Under the pieces are notes generated by a model. It did not search any database. It was given only the letters and a program-made list of their open reading frames with translations, and had not been told where the DNA came from. Source: Hofstenia miamia (lineage: Eukaryota; Xenacoelomorpha; Acoela). Taken from it: DNA of 61,045 bases. Of this stretch, positions 21,292-32,999 are shown piece by piece (positions within the stretch are counted from its first letter, which is position 1; the number at the start of each line of letters is the position of its first letter). The stretch lies in the NCBI GenBank assembly GCA_004352715.1, contig SCFE01000096.1, positions 987,682 through 1,048,726 of the forward strand, read 5' to 3'. Both the position numbers and the translations under genes were made by a program.

Positions 21292-22578
21292 CAGGGGCGC
21301 ACCCAGCTTTTTCCATGAGGAGGGGAACTATTATGTATGTATGTATGTATATATANNNNNNNNNNNNNNNNNNNNNNNNNNNNNNNNNNNNNNNNNNNNN
21401 NNNNNNNNNNNNNNNNNNNNNNNNNNNNNNNNNNNNNNNNNNNNNNNNNNNNNNNNNNNNNNNNNNNNNNNNNNNNNNNNNNNNNNNNNNNNNNNNNNNN
21501 NNNNNNNNNNNNNNNNNNNNNNNNNNNNNNNNNNNNNNNNNNNNNNNNNNNNNNNNNNNNNNNNNNNNNNNNNNNNNNNNNNNNNNNNNNNNNNNNNNNN
21601 NNNNNNNNNNNNNNNNNNNNNNNNNNNNNNNNNNNNNNNNNNNNNNNNNNNNNNNNNNNNNNNNNNNNNNNNNNNNNNNNNNNNNNNNNNNNNNNNNNNN
21701 NNNNNNNNNNNNNNNNNNNNNNNNNNNNNNNNNNNNNNNNNNNNNNNNNNNNNNNNNNNNNNNNNNNNNNNNNNNNNNNNNNNNNNNNNNNNNNNNNNNN
21801 NNNNNNNNNNNNNNNNNNNNNNNNNNNNNNNNNNNNNNNNNNNNNNNNNNNNNNNNNNNNNNNNNNNNNNNNNNNNNNNNNNNNNNNNNNNNNNNNNNNN
21901 NNNNNNNNNNNNNNNNNNNNNNNNNNNNNNNNNNNNNNNNNNNNNNNNNNNNNNNNNNNNNNNNNNNNNNNNNNNNNNNNNNNNNNNNNNNNNNNNNNNN
22001 NNNNNNNNNNNNNNNNNNNNNNNNNNNNNNNNNNNNNNNNNNNNNNNNNNNNNNNNNNNNNNNNNNNNNNNNNNNNNNNNNNNNNNNNNNNNNNNNNNNN
22101 NNNNNNNNNNNNNNNNNNNNNNNNNNNNNNNNNNNNNNNNNNNNNNNNNNNNNNNNNNNNNNNNNNNNNNNNNNNNNNNNNNNNNNNNNNNNNNNNNNNN
22201 NNNNNNNNNNNNNNNNNNNNNNNNNNNNNNNNNNNNNNNNNNNNNNNNNNNNNNNNNNNNNNNNNNNNNNNNNNNNNNNNNNNNNNNNNNNNNNNNNNNN
22301 NNNNNNNNNNNNNNNNNNNNNNNNNNNNNNNNNNNNNNNNNNNNNNNNNNNNNNNGCATTTTACAACCTAAATTTGGACTTTCTTAATATTTTTTAACGA
22401 AAATTTTTTTGTTTAACCAGTCAAAGGCAATTTTGAAAACTCACTGAAGGACAATCCACAGCTTGCGTATGCCACTGGTTATAGGCAAACATTTCATGAG
22501 GATGGAAGCATCTCTGCTCTGTTGAGGGGGGGGAACGTTCCCCCAGTTCCCCCCTCTGGGTGCGCCTCTGGTTGCAAC
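21284..22578. mobile_element. Nested hAT-type element with perfect 8-bp target duplication
   Basis: The element itself spans 21292-22570, with termini CAGGGGCGCACCCAG and CTGGGTGCGCCTCTG in inverted orientation. It is flanked by identical GTTGCAAC at 21284-21291 and 22571-22578. 8-bp duplications and CAGGGGCG-type ends fit hAT. Most of the interior is a 1000-N gap (21356-22355), so coding capacity is unknown. The round gap size probably means an estimated or unknown length. Confidence 0.85.
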
Positions 22579-23401
22579 ATGTTTATCCAAAAATCACTGT
22601 GAAATATTTCATTCAAAATTGTTTTTGTATTCCCATCATTTTTGTAGATCAATGAATTTTTCTTGAATTTTTATATCATCATAACTACATGTCTCACCTA
22701 ACCATATGCAGCCATTATTAAGGCTGACTAAGAAACTGTTTCTTGTTGGCCATAAGCACTAGTAAACTAACGCCCATATTCCACAGCTTTTGTCTAGCAT
22801 TCATGAGCCCCCTCCACAATAGCAGGCTCATAAACACGTTCAACCAGGGCTGCGTGTTGTGCACATGACACAGTATGAGCTCGTCTGGTTTAATGCTACT
22901 AACTGTTTCAGCCGCTAAAATAGTCTAAAATTATGCCCACTCCCACGTTTCTTATATAAATGTAACAGCATGAACTGCTTGATGCAAAAACGCATAATAA
23001 TGATGTTGATTTTGACGGGTAAATAAATGTTAGTAATGTTAAACATCTAGCCAATCAGTGGTTAATTGTAATTCGTAATCATTCACTTGTTATAATTCCT
23101 TCATGTTTAAATACTCTAGTGTGGAAATAGATTCAAACCCAATTCACGTTAAATTTAACGTGTAGCGGAACTCTTGTTAATTGCATATTAAATTTGATGC
23201 ATAAGTTATTTAAATAAAGCCACTGGCCATTTATTTATCTTTTAACTAAGCAATATTAATATTAATAGGTTCATTCTGTTCCAAAACAGGGGGGGCTATT
23301 CTTTTTATCTTAAAATTCAATTTGTCACTGTCTTTTGCGGACCTTACAAAAACTTTCTACGGACCCCGTAGGGTCCGCGGAACCTAGGTTGGGAAACCCT
23401 G

Positions 23402-25152
23402 TTGTAAAACATTGTTTCAAATAGTAGCATGTACATCCATTGCCACCACTGCGGGCGTGATTATCATATCATTACATTTTTTAGCAACAAAAAAGCGTGC
23501 TGGTACATAGTGACATATACAATTTGTTAAGCGTACATAGCCTGTTTATTATAATAACATATAGGGCCAAGCGACTGCTCAAAATATATGGTTTGTTCAA
23601 AAAACAAGACATCAGTTGTTTCTGGGAATTATTTAGCACCAAGTGGGGCTAAATTTCAAAGCTCATTACACAGCTGCACCATCATTTCCTTCACCAAGGA
23701 GAAATCTAAGCCAGACAGACGCAAAGACGTTATCAATGATAGCACATGATAAGGTCTTGGCGTCCAATCCTGCCAAATGAAAAATCCAATTTGACATTTG
23801 TCAACCGGGGTTTGAAGAACCAGACAAGTATTGGCAGCTCTAAATTGAGAAAAGCACTAGAAGCTCTTTGTCATCTATAATTTGTTCCAATGTCGGTTCT
23901 GCGAATATTTAATTATTCTATTCTGAATCTTACCGCTACTATAGATTTAATTCCAGGGACTTAATTTTATTTATTTTCAGCAATAGTATCATGTTTATCT
24001 ACAAACATTGGTACGTTGCTTGGATTTGATTCTTCATCACTAAGATAACCAAAAGAGCCAACAAGGTGATAAATGCAATATAATTATAAAAATGGCTTTT
24101 TCGTTTGCTCAAAATTTAGGACCTTTCAGTAGAAATATAGGTTAACATGTCCAATGTATGTTATCGGTTGTAAATTTGATGACTTCATGCAGAATAGTGG
24201 TGCATTGTTACAGTATGAATTCCATGATATTGAATTTCTACTGTCTGTAAGTTCAGTCGAGAATTCCGCACGATTCTAAAATAAATGAAAAAAATACTTA
24301 ATTATTACTCGATGTTTTGAATAGTTTTAATTTAAATTCTGTCTCTGAAATTTATAATTACATTGTTATAGAGCTATACATAGGTTGCAATTTTTACTAA
24401 AATTGTCCTCTATTTAGGTTTTCTATTTGCGGTATGTAGATTTTTTTTAAAAAATAATTGCCAAGAATAATAAAAATGATGTAAAACTGTTCGATTATTT
24501 TCAATCGGTCAAGCCGTTGAATTGTTGACAGCTCGAACATTTCATCCCTCCATGTACGCCACAAAATGGCCTATGTATGTCAGTTGGTCGCACACCTTCT
24601 GAATTCATTGTACACATAGAACATTACATAGTCTTTTGTCTATCTTACCGCTCATGTGCGCTATCAATACTAATTACTAAACAAAGTGCATTCTCCTGAA
24701 TATAGAACACGTGACTCATTACGGCATGCACACTTAGGCACTAGGTACGCTGTCTCAATAATTATGGGACAACAAATTATATTGCATCGCGATTTTTTAC
24801 TAATTTTATCAAAAATTAATTTGTACTTTGCAGTACTGGGTCATTTAAAAGAAATGAAATGAATGTGAAGTGATATGATAATATAGACTAGTTATAATTA
24901 TTATAAAAAAGACTCATCACTAATTAAAAACAAGGTAATGTAAAACGAAATTGAATCCCACCCTGTTAGTAGGACTAATTACGAAAAAGAAAAAGGCAAA
25001 AAACTCTTCTCGATATTTTATAATGATCTGCAAAATCAAACCCAAGTCCACAAGTTTATACTAGGAGGCTGTGACACCGATTTTGATTTAGCGAAAATGA
25101 TCGAATTCGATTTCAAATATTCTGAAATTGACAAACATTTGAAATTTTGAAT

Positions 25153-25156
<4 letters not shown>
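23402..25156. other. AT-rich DNA, no gene recognised
   Basis: No open frame of note on either strand. CpG is at ordinary frequency. Confidence 0.6.

Positions 25157-25203
<47 letters not shown>
25157..25203. repeat. (TAA)n microsatellite
   Basis: About 16 trinucleotide units. It lies at the 3' end of the minus-strand LINE fragment next to it and is probably that element's tail. Confidence 0.95.
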
Positions 25204-25204
<1 letters not shown>

Positions 25205-25800
25205 CAAATTACTTTATTTAGCCGCTGAAGGCTAAAAATAAGAAATGACTTGAGAACAGGGAAGCTGATTGGATAATAATAATGTTTTCCATCACTGCGA
25301 AAATGTAGGAGAAGAGAGGCTTTAAATGGATGGAAAGAGTTGAGGAAGTTTCATGGATAACAAAGGACGGGACGCCATCAGGATAGCAAGGACCAGACAA
25401 TTTGCAAGACTTAAGCGTGAGGGTAATATCATGGGCGTTGAAGACGCTGTCACATAGGTGAATCAGCGGGGAGGCGGCAGGAGGACCAGGACAGAGAGAG
25501 AGAGACAGTATCAGAAAAATTCGAGGAGAAATAGGCATTGAAGAGATCAGCTTTCTTCAGATACGAGTAAGCAGAAAGATGGTTCCGATGCAAGCTGAGA
25601 AGGTCAGGTTTGAAATGCAGGGAACGCAAGAAAGCATAAGAGTCTTGAAGAGATCCAGATGAGAAGCTGGACAACAGAACGATTTTGTCGAGTTCCATGA
25701 AGTTGAGGACGTCTTCGGTGAGAGAAGACAGTTTTGAAGAATCGGAAGGGCTGAAGGTTTTAGTTAAAAAACTAGAGAACATGGACTTTCGTGGTGTTGG
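25204..25800 (-). pseudogene. Internally deleted LINE: pre-RT/RT fingers joined to 3' end
   Basis: Two overlapping minus-strand stretches. 25450-25782 has KKADLFNAYFSSNF, the segment just before the RT fingers in Jockey/CR1-type LINEs. 25218-25538 has SCKLSGPCYPDGVPSFVI, matching the K..GPDGIP fingers motif, then LFSYIF. After about 60 further residues the frame ends and a 3' terminus appears (GCGGCTAAATAAAG) followed by (TTA)n. The palm, thumb and C-terminus are deleted. The 3' terminus resembles that of the LINE at 46000-47160, so they are probably one family. Confidence 0.65.
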
Positions 25801-26849
25801 TACTTTCCGTTTATTTATAACTTCTTGATCTTCGCTGTAAAGGATCGTTAGAATTCCATAGACGTTTTAAATCATTTTCTCCTTTTCTGATAATCGCTGA
25901 CTTCAATTCAATCGGCTGGATCTTTGTTTTAAGTTTTGATAAAATCAAGCCACAGTTACTAAGAAGTCTTTCTAGTCACTCTCTTGGCATTATAAGATTT
26001 TTAAGAACAGTTGCTTAAAAAAAATTTCTCATAGTTTTGAATTTCAACCAATAATTGCTTGATCAACTTAAATGCAACAGTCAAATCAACGTTGATTTTA
26101 AATATAATGTTCTCAAAAGTTATTTCAATTAAGCAAAGCAGAATTCCGTATGGAAACAAATCTTGAGCATTTTTTAGCTTATACCTATGCAACACCATAA
26201 ATTCCCACAAGAATTCCTACAAACTACAATTTAACACCACAGTGGGCGATTCCCACTTTCTAAAATTTACTGATTTAAGTGAGATTTCAATATTACAAAT
26301 CTATGAAGCAGTGATCTTATTAGGATTTTTTACTAATAGAGGCAATTGTTCTTGTGTAAATCGTTATCCATTTATGTTCATGCTGATAATTAGGACAACC
26401 AAGTGAGCAAAAGTATATGAGTGCATTAAGGGAAAGTAAGGAGCAGAATAATTATTATCCGCTATGATTGGGTAAAATATCGAACAAACACGTGAATATA
26501 TATGGTGTGCATCACTCAATCATTGCATAAGTTTTCAAAATGCAGATCCTCTTGAACACCATGCTTAAGATTGGCATGAAATTATAAAATATAGCTTCTG
26601 TGTGCAAATATCATTCAATCATTCAATCAGCATGCCTGACAGACTGGTGGCCAACTTTGACTGACCTGCAGCCCACATTGCTTGTACATACAGACAAATG
26701 CCCTCAGAGTGTGCTCTTTGGCAAGAAACTATGGGCACCAGTGCAAATGTTGAGGAGGCGTGCAGTAAGATGAACGATCTCTTGTTATAAACCCGATATT
26801 TAATTTGTATTTTCTGTAATTTAACGATTATCCGGGAACTTCACTCCAA
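25801..26849. other. No gene recognised
   Basis: AT-rich. A 69-codon minus-strand stretch (26001-26210) has no recognisable content. Confidence 0.5.
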
Positions 26850-27450
26850 GCACCATCGCTATCTGGGAAGTAATCTACATGAGAGGCTAAGAAATGCATT
26901 TTAATTGACATACGATCCCTCAGTGCCCTGTGAATGCTTAATAAGTCCTCTATAATGCGCTGATACTCAGGACTTCTTCTGGTGCCCAAAAAGTTTGTTG
27001 TAATTGACTTGAAAGAATTCTAAGCATGAAGCTCTCCAGGTGTAAGTTTTCCGTCAAATAATTTATTCTTCATTAGTTCGAGCGCCGTCAACTATACCAA
27101 CCTTTAATTTGGCGTCTGACTAGTGCGCCAATACTTCTCGTATATGCAAAAATGATGAGCACGCTATATTGAGAGCGTTACCAAAAATTTTCATTAAACC
27201 CAGTTTTTGTGTAAAGGCAGGAATAACGCCGTTTGAGAATTCACTAGCGGTGGCGCTTTGACATTATACAAGACTGCTTCAAATCTATCTCTTCTTGGCC
27301 ACTCTCGTCTTATGTAATGCTGATCGTCTGCTTGGCTGTCCCATAAGCACAGGAAGTAGGCATTGGAAAAATCGATTACAGAGTACATTACAATTTTTCT
27401 CCTTTCCAATCTTAAGCAGAGTTTGGCTACAGTTTCCTCGAACACCGTTT
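26850..27450 (-). pseudogene. Repeat-associated protein, C-terminal part
   Basis: Minus strand. 27194-27445 contains FLCLWDSQADDQHYIRREWP followed by a PPL...LFLPLHKNW stretch. At about 26880-27060 the sequence continues (frames shifted) with SFKSITTNFLGTRRSPEYQ and then IKMHFLASHVDYFPD. From memory these phrases belong to a protein found in many near-identical copies in arthropod, cnidarian and nematode genomes, usually unnamed. The N-terminal part of the same protein is at 28661-29591, separated by a hAT insertion. Function unproven; multi-copy occurrence suggests a mobile-element gene. Confidence 0.65.
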
Positions 27451-28660
27451 GGAGTTAAACTTTAAGAAGAGCTGAATTTCCAAGTGACTGGTAGGAGCCG
27501 GCCGCGCTAGTCAGAAAGTGCAAATCCGACAGAACTAAAGAATCTCTCTAAAAGTTTCGATATCGGTAAGCAAAACTTCGTGTTGATATCGGCTGATGAA
27601 GTTGAGCTTGCTGCCTTTTCCAGTTTTCGTTTTTTTGAGGAGGGAATCAGCAAAACCTTCTTGTTATGTTCCCGCCGTCAGAGAGGATGTTGGCAATTCT
27701 TTCTCCAGAAGTTTGACGGCTTCTTTCTCAGAAATACCTTACAGATTTTCGCTTCCATCTTGAATTTTAACCAAGGCATTTTCGAAATCTGTAGAATGAA
27801 CTATATTTTCATCCTTTGCTAGGTATTTTTTCATCTGGGGAAATCGGCTAATGCACTCATCAAAAAAGCACCGAAATTAAGCAATTGACTCTTGTTGAAG
27901 TGAACGGGTTACAGTGTCAAGAAGTGAATATTTCGTTAAGCTTTTTGAGTTCCTCTTTTTCCATCCCTGATTCTATAAGTTCAAGAATTTCGTTGTCAAA
28001 GTGTTCAAGATGGTTCTCAATTTCGAAAAAGCATTTCAGTGCTTTTGCATCACTTAACCATCTCGTATCATTTCTTCAAATCAATAAAAGTTTTCCAGAA
28101 TTTTTCAGTTTTCAGCTTACCCATCAGTTGTGAAACTTTCTCTAAAGCAGCCTCGTTGGGTTTGGAAATTTCCGTTATGGCAAGATTAAAACGGTGTGAA
28201 GCACAACCAATCAATGGCCTGTCTAATAAATTAACCAGTGCCTTGTTGGTCTCACAATTGACGGCGATTAATGCGACAACATTCGTCGGCTTCCTGTACA
28301 GTGTAAGAACCCACTGGGTGTACTCATTAGGATCTCTAGCGGTAAAACTTTCCTATTTTTGTAGTGGGTTAAATCTCGGCAAAAATGATTCTTAACCATC
28401 CACGTTTGGAATAATAGCAAATGCCCCTAAGAAGTGGGGAGACTGGGCAGACCAGCCCTCAACGGACAAGGCGAATTTGTCGCGAAGTAAAATGCTAATT
28501 TCAGATTCAACTTCTTTGCAGAGGAGCTCCGTATATTCCTTTAACTTTTCATGGAAATCGGCTCTAGGTTTGTATAGGCCCGTGCACGATCGTCTTCAAC
28601 AAAGCTGAATAGCTTAAGGAAGTCAAAAAATTTTTATGGTAGATACCTTTAGGTCACCGC
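27451..28660 (-). pseudogene. hAT transposase fragment inserted in another repeat gene
   Basis: Minus-strand translation in several frames. About 28440-28500 gives KFALSVEGWSAQSPHFLGAF, the hAT core around the DDE-type FDGWT..T/HY motif. Downstream are NCETNKALVNLLDRPLIGCA and SHRFNLAITEI, matching the N.L..C.AH.LNL segment, and further helical sequence to about 27560. The usual C-terminal hATC block is not recognised and many stops are present. It interrupts the protein gene whose halves lie on both sides. Element termini were not located. Confidence 0.6.
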
Positions 28661-29591
28661 AAATCACCCAGTTGTGATTAGCGTATTCTAATGCAGATAA
28701 CAAATGTTGCATATTTCACTCATGTGTACAGAATATCCTTTTGGAACAAATGAAATACCACTCCCAGTAACAACAACTTCTGCACAATGAGTCAAATAAG
28801 AGACGCCAATCACCAGACGTATATTCTATACCCATAGCTGTAAAAAACCGTTAATGTTGTTGCAGTAAACAAGAGATTTTTCTTCATTCCATGTCAATGC
28901 AAATTCTTACTCGAGGTGTCTATACCAAGTAAACGTTGCCCCAGGTGTCAAAAGGTAATTTTCACAAAAATGACATCCCAAAAACTGTGCTAATTCTTTT
29001 GATACGCCCAAATCCCTTGTCAAATCATTTAGTTCACCTTGATTAACTGGTTGAGGAAAAAACTTGTTTCTACAAATTCATCGTAACAATCATCAGAACG
29101 TTCTTCTGTTGAACAACACGAGAAACTGGATTCATTCTAGGGCATGTAATCGTGTGGAATAGGAATACCTGGACCATGAGGAACTGGTCTTACGGCCAAT
29201 GGAACATCTGAACTTGTAACGTGCCGTTTGTGTTTCCTATTTTCCTTTGGATTCCTTAATGAGATCAATATATGGAAAATTCAAGAAATATACCATGTAA
29301 ATTTGTCATGCAAAAATAGTCGATAACATGAACTTTTCCTTCTCTCCAAACTATATTAACTCCAAATAGTAGACTCAATTGTCTTATTACGCCATCGTCT
29401 CAGATTTCAACACAGATCTTAAAGCAAATGTGAGGGGCGAAGACTTTACCCTGGTCCCCAAGATCCATACCGAAATATGATCGATAAACTTTTTCAACAA
29501 ACGATGTAATTGGCAGCTGGTGATGGGCTAGTGTTAACTTGCCACAAATATAACAAAATTTACTTGGATCATTCTTGCATTTCCTTATCAT
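28661..29591 (-). pseudogene. Repeat-associated protein, N-terminal part
   Basis: Minus-strand frame 29400-29591 starts MIRKCKNDPSKFCYICGKLT, a C..C pair followed by ITSFVEKVYRSYFGMDLGDQ and then a second pair around FAPHICFKIC, probably a Cys-rich zinc-binding head. Downstream to about 28661 the frames are shifted but phrases such as ALEYANHNWVICGDLKV remain. It ends where the hAT fragment begins and resumes at 27450. Same unnamed multi-copy family as the C-terminal part. Confidence 0.65.
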
Positions 29592-30119
29592 TCTAAATCA
29601 AGCAACTAAGCTTAGTAACATTCATTAACAAGAACTAAACTGAGTAAAAATAACAATATTAGTATAATTTAGACTAAAATTAAACTCTGTCCCAGTTAAT
29701 AAGTAAAGTTTTATATCAATAATTGAGGTTTTATTATAGCGTAAATACAAATTAGATAGTTTAGGATCTTGTGCATATTATAAAAAATGAAAATCAAAAC
29801 TTGAAAACTGAAAAGACTATGTATATTTAAAAAAAAGTTATAAATTTTAAAGTTCGACCGGAATTACATTATTATATATATTATATATTATTATATATAT
29901 TATTATATAAATATTATATATATTATTATATATATATTATTATATATATATTATATTATCTTCGATTTTAATACAATGCCGGACATATTTTTCCCATTCA
30001 CATGCATCTAGTGGTTGATACAAAACTTGTAATGGTATACAAAACAACTAAATTTATTCTCTTATTCCTGGCGGTACAAAATAGATTACGAAACTGAAAT
30101 TTGATTACCTAACATGGCC
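29592..30119. repeat. AT-rich spacer with TATTA-type repeat
   Basis: 29866-29955 is built of ATTATATAT units. No gene. Confidence 0.8.
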
Positions 30120-31566
30120 GTTTATGTATGAAAGTCAAGAGTGGCTAAAGCCGTACGTAATGGCGCTGATAGGTAATCAATTGCACTGGAAGGAATACAA
30201 CAAAACTGATTATAACACCTAGAGGGAGCATCTGCAGGATTATCCTGTGATGACACCCACTTTACAGACAATTGTTTAATAAAAATTAACAAATTTAATG
30301 AGATTAAGTATTCAAAATTCGAGTATTGCACTATTTTATATTTCATAGCAGCAAAATATAATGGCCCCGAGTCCGTATACAGAGCCTATTAATTGCCAAC
30401 TATACCCGAGATGTCCAAGTGCCTTCTCTTTGACTACTAGAAATATTTGACCAATTCATAGAAAGTATAGTTCCAATCATTAGTTCTTTCGTTGATGTTA
30501 AAGATAGGCGAGAGTTATCGAGATCAAACATAAATCCAAGAACTTTCAGCACTTTTTACTTGTGTTTTTTTGAGATTTCTCCTCTTGAAAGATAATTCCA
30601 TAACTTTCTAAGAACAGTAGATAAGAAACAATATAACTAAATTGTGATATGTGGAAGACTAATACTATGTTATCAATATGACCCTAGGCCATCGAGCAAA
30701 TGTCCTTAAGTGGAGCAAGTAAGTAATTAAGGAATATTTGGCATAAATATGGGGATATCTCGCTAATCCCATAGGCAACTTATTAAACCGATATCTGGAG
30801 CCGTCTGGCTCAAGAAAACAAGTTTTGTACTTCTGATCAGCTTGTAGATCGAGATGATATAACTTTAAGTCTAAAGACAACATTACATTATTCTTAGGAG
30901 ACTGAAAACGACGAACAACTTTAGTAAAAGGCGGCAGATAAAGCTTAGGGTGAAGCGAGTATGTGGTAAATGGGCTGAGGTCAATGACGAGCCGTATCTT
31001 TGAACGTGTTTTTGGGACTGCAAAGCAGCTTAAGCAGAATGGTGAGCGGGGCGACTTCTCTATAATGTTGTCTTCTAAGAGTGCTGAGATGTTAGCCATG
31101 ATATGATCATTTATGAGAGGAGAGAAACGTCGCGGCTTCTTTACTACGTAAGGAACAAATTTGGAGAGTGTGATAAACGTTTGGCGAATAGAGTTGAGTC
31201 GGGTTGGTAAAGCGGAAACTTATCTGGTGCTGCTCCTTCTTCCAATAAGACTGGATCATCGGATATACCATGCGGGAAATCCATATGAAGTGAGCCCAAG
31301 CTTATATCAAGCTCGTGATCTTCATTCTGATTTTCTTCCTCTTCCGATTGTTCTCCATTTTCTAAGCGTAGGTTATGACGCATAAGAAATTGTGCTAGTT
31401 GTTTGAGAATAATGCGTTCCGGTAGATGCGACAATCGTACGTAGTAGTCCAAGAAACCTCTTTGTGCCGACTCAGGTAATTGTATTGCCCAATCATTTAC
31501 GTGTTGTAACAAGTCTATATCGATTATGGGAGACAGTTGTGAAGCTTCTTCTGATAAGAGAGTCAC
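30120..31566 (-). pseudogene. Retrotransposon Pol remnant: RT and RNase H end
   Basis: Minus strand. 31144-31566 is an acidic N-terminal region (GEQSEEEENQNED). 30665-31099 has RT motifs: IRLVIDLSPFT in the fingers, MLSLDLK with the first catalytic Asp, and YRFNKLPMGLARYPHIYAK. The catalytic box then reads HIDNIV in a shifted frame, followed by a thumb-like LGF strand. 30122-30346 ends with VKWVSSQDNPADAPSR, an RNase H C-terminus. The motif style suggests a DIRS/Ngaro or diverged Ty3-like element; no integrase or tyrosine recombinase is seen after it. The gene is broken by stops and shifts. Confidence 0.65.
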
Positions 31567-32084
31567 AGTGGAAATCGAGAGCTAAGTTGAAAACGAGAGG
31601 TCTATCACCGGTGCCAAAGGAGATGAGGGAATATCCTCCACAAAATCTGAGTCTGGAGCAAGAATTGTACTTAAAGAACTATTTAACCACGTGGACTCGC
31701 GGCCCGGAATTTCCCCGGACTTACTGGGCCTTCAAAGAACGATAAATCAAATGTAGATACAGAAGGTGAGAGTAGGGAGCTAATTCTTGGAGGTTGTAGC
31801 TGACAGTTTGTTTTTGCAGGGCTGCTGCTTACGTTTCTTCTTACTGTGCTGCTGGACGGTTGGAGGCTGGGGAAATGATCAATGCCGAGTTTGAGGAGAT
31901 TGACGTCATTTGAGGCGGCAATGGTATAGTCCCACCCATAACGTTGAGCGGACAGGAGTATTCGTATCCTGTAGGAAAATGTCTCTGCGATTATCGGCGT
32001 CGAGTTTTTGAAAGTCTCGCATGAGGTTGTATAAGAGCTGGATTTCTTGACGGTCGCGTCCTCTGCGGGTATCAAATAATTGTT

Positions 32085-32090
<6 letters not shown>
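31567..32090 (-). pseudogene. ORF1-like region upstream of the Pol remnant
   Basis: Part of a 274-codon minus-strand frame (31683-32507). The lower portion (from about 32090) contains LLSAQRYGWDYTIAASNDV, then Ser/Pro-rich sequence, in the place of a gag-like ORF1. The upper portion reads through a (TA)n tract (Tyr-Ile repeat) and an unrelated repeat terminus, so the frame as a whole is fortuitous. Confidence 0.4.
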
Positions 32091-32129
<39 letters not shown>

Positions 32130-32410
32130 GCCTAAAATGAACTCTTCAGAATAACTTCGACACTCCACTAAGAGAAATTGGCTACAAAATTTAATTCTGG
32201 AGTGTTCTATCTGTACAGAACTACATTTACAGTGTACTGTGTGTACTGAATGTTTGTTTAGAGAAAACGCAATGTTAATATTTATTACAAGAATTCTGGA
32301 ATTATGCCAATAATTCCTAATTTCAATTCCCGGGATCTCGCAGCGTTTAATCCCGGTATTTCCCTCCCGGAAAATGTATGAAAATCCCGGGATTGCAATC
32401 CCTACTTGTG
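32091..32410. repeat. (TA)n and a repeat terminus rich in TCCCGG/CCGGGA
   Basis: TA alternation at 32093-32126. At 32325-32408 the words AATCCCGGGATT, AATCCCGG and TCCCGGAAAATG recur in both orientations, resembling the end of a DNA transposon. I could not find the matching other end. Confidence 0.5.
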
Positions 32411-32999
32411 ACATCGTTTTTACTCCCTTCAGAAAATTGAACTCCCTGATCTGGTATATTTTCTGATAAGCAAATGCAATTGATCTAGGAATTACAAACC
32501 ATATCATATTATATTGAAAAATAACATTTCACAATCATTAAGATAATGAGCAGCATTTAATGAGCGTCGTGGCAGAGCAAATTTAGGACATACTTAATTA
32601 TGAACAGTAAACGCATTATTTCAAGCATTTAAATTTGTTAAGAAAGAAAAACACAAGAAAAACAGATCTTCGTAAAAAATCAATTAACTTGATAACCATG
32701 GACTAACTATCATTGTTAGTCGCATTTAGTAAAAATTTTGTCTTTTTTATGCAAAAACAAAATGTTGAATTCAAATTATGATATCGTAGCAATAATAACC
32801 TACATAAAAAAGTGTGAAAATTCACCAGTAGTAAGATAATTTGCAGCCCTTAACGAGAATTGGGGATATGACAGGCTATATAGTAATCATTGGGGAATGA
32901 CATGTGAGATTAAATAGTGTGTACAAGAAAATAGATTTCAATTTAAAGCAACATAAGTATTTATTAACAGATTAACAAATAACTTATTTGAATATGCAC
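32411..32999. other. AT-rich DNA, no gene seen
   Basis: No coding signal. Confidence 0.5.

Larger units (their letters stand above)
20932..23401 (-). mobile_element. hAT DNA transposon, interrupted by a second element
   Basis: Starts CAGTGTTTCCCAAC and ends GTTGGGAAACCCTG, inverted termini typical of hAT elements. Flanks TTCTAAAC and TTGTAAAA look like an eroded 8-bp target duplication. It encodes a transposase C-terminus on the minus strand and is split by another insertion at 21292-22570. Repeated phrases near both ends (GTAGACCC at 20990; GGACCCCGTAGGGTCCGCGG at 23361) suggest longer subterminal inverted repeats. Confidence 0.8.

Noticed and set aside
21285-22397. Open frames of 340-370 codons on both strands
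   Set aside because: Almost entirely the 1000-N gap.
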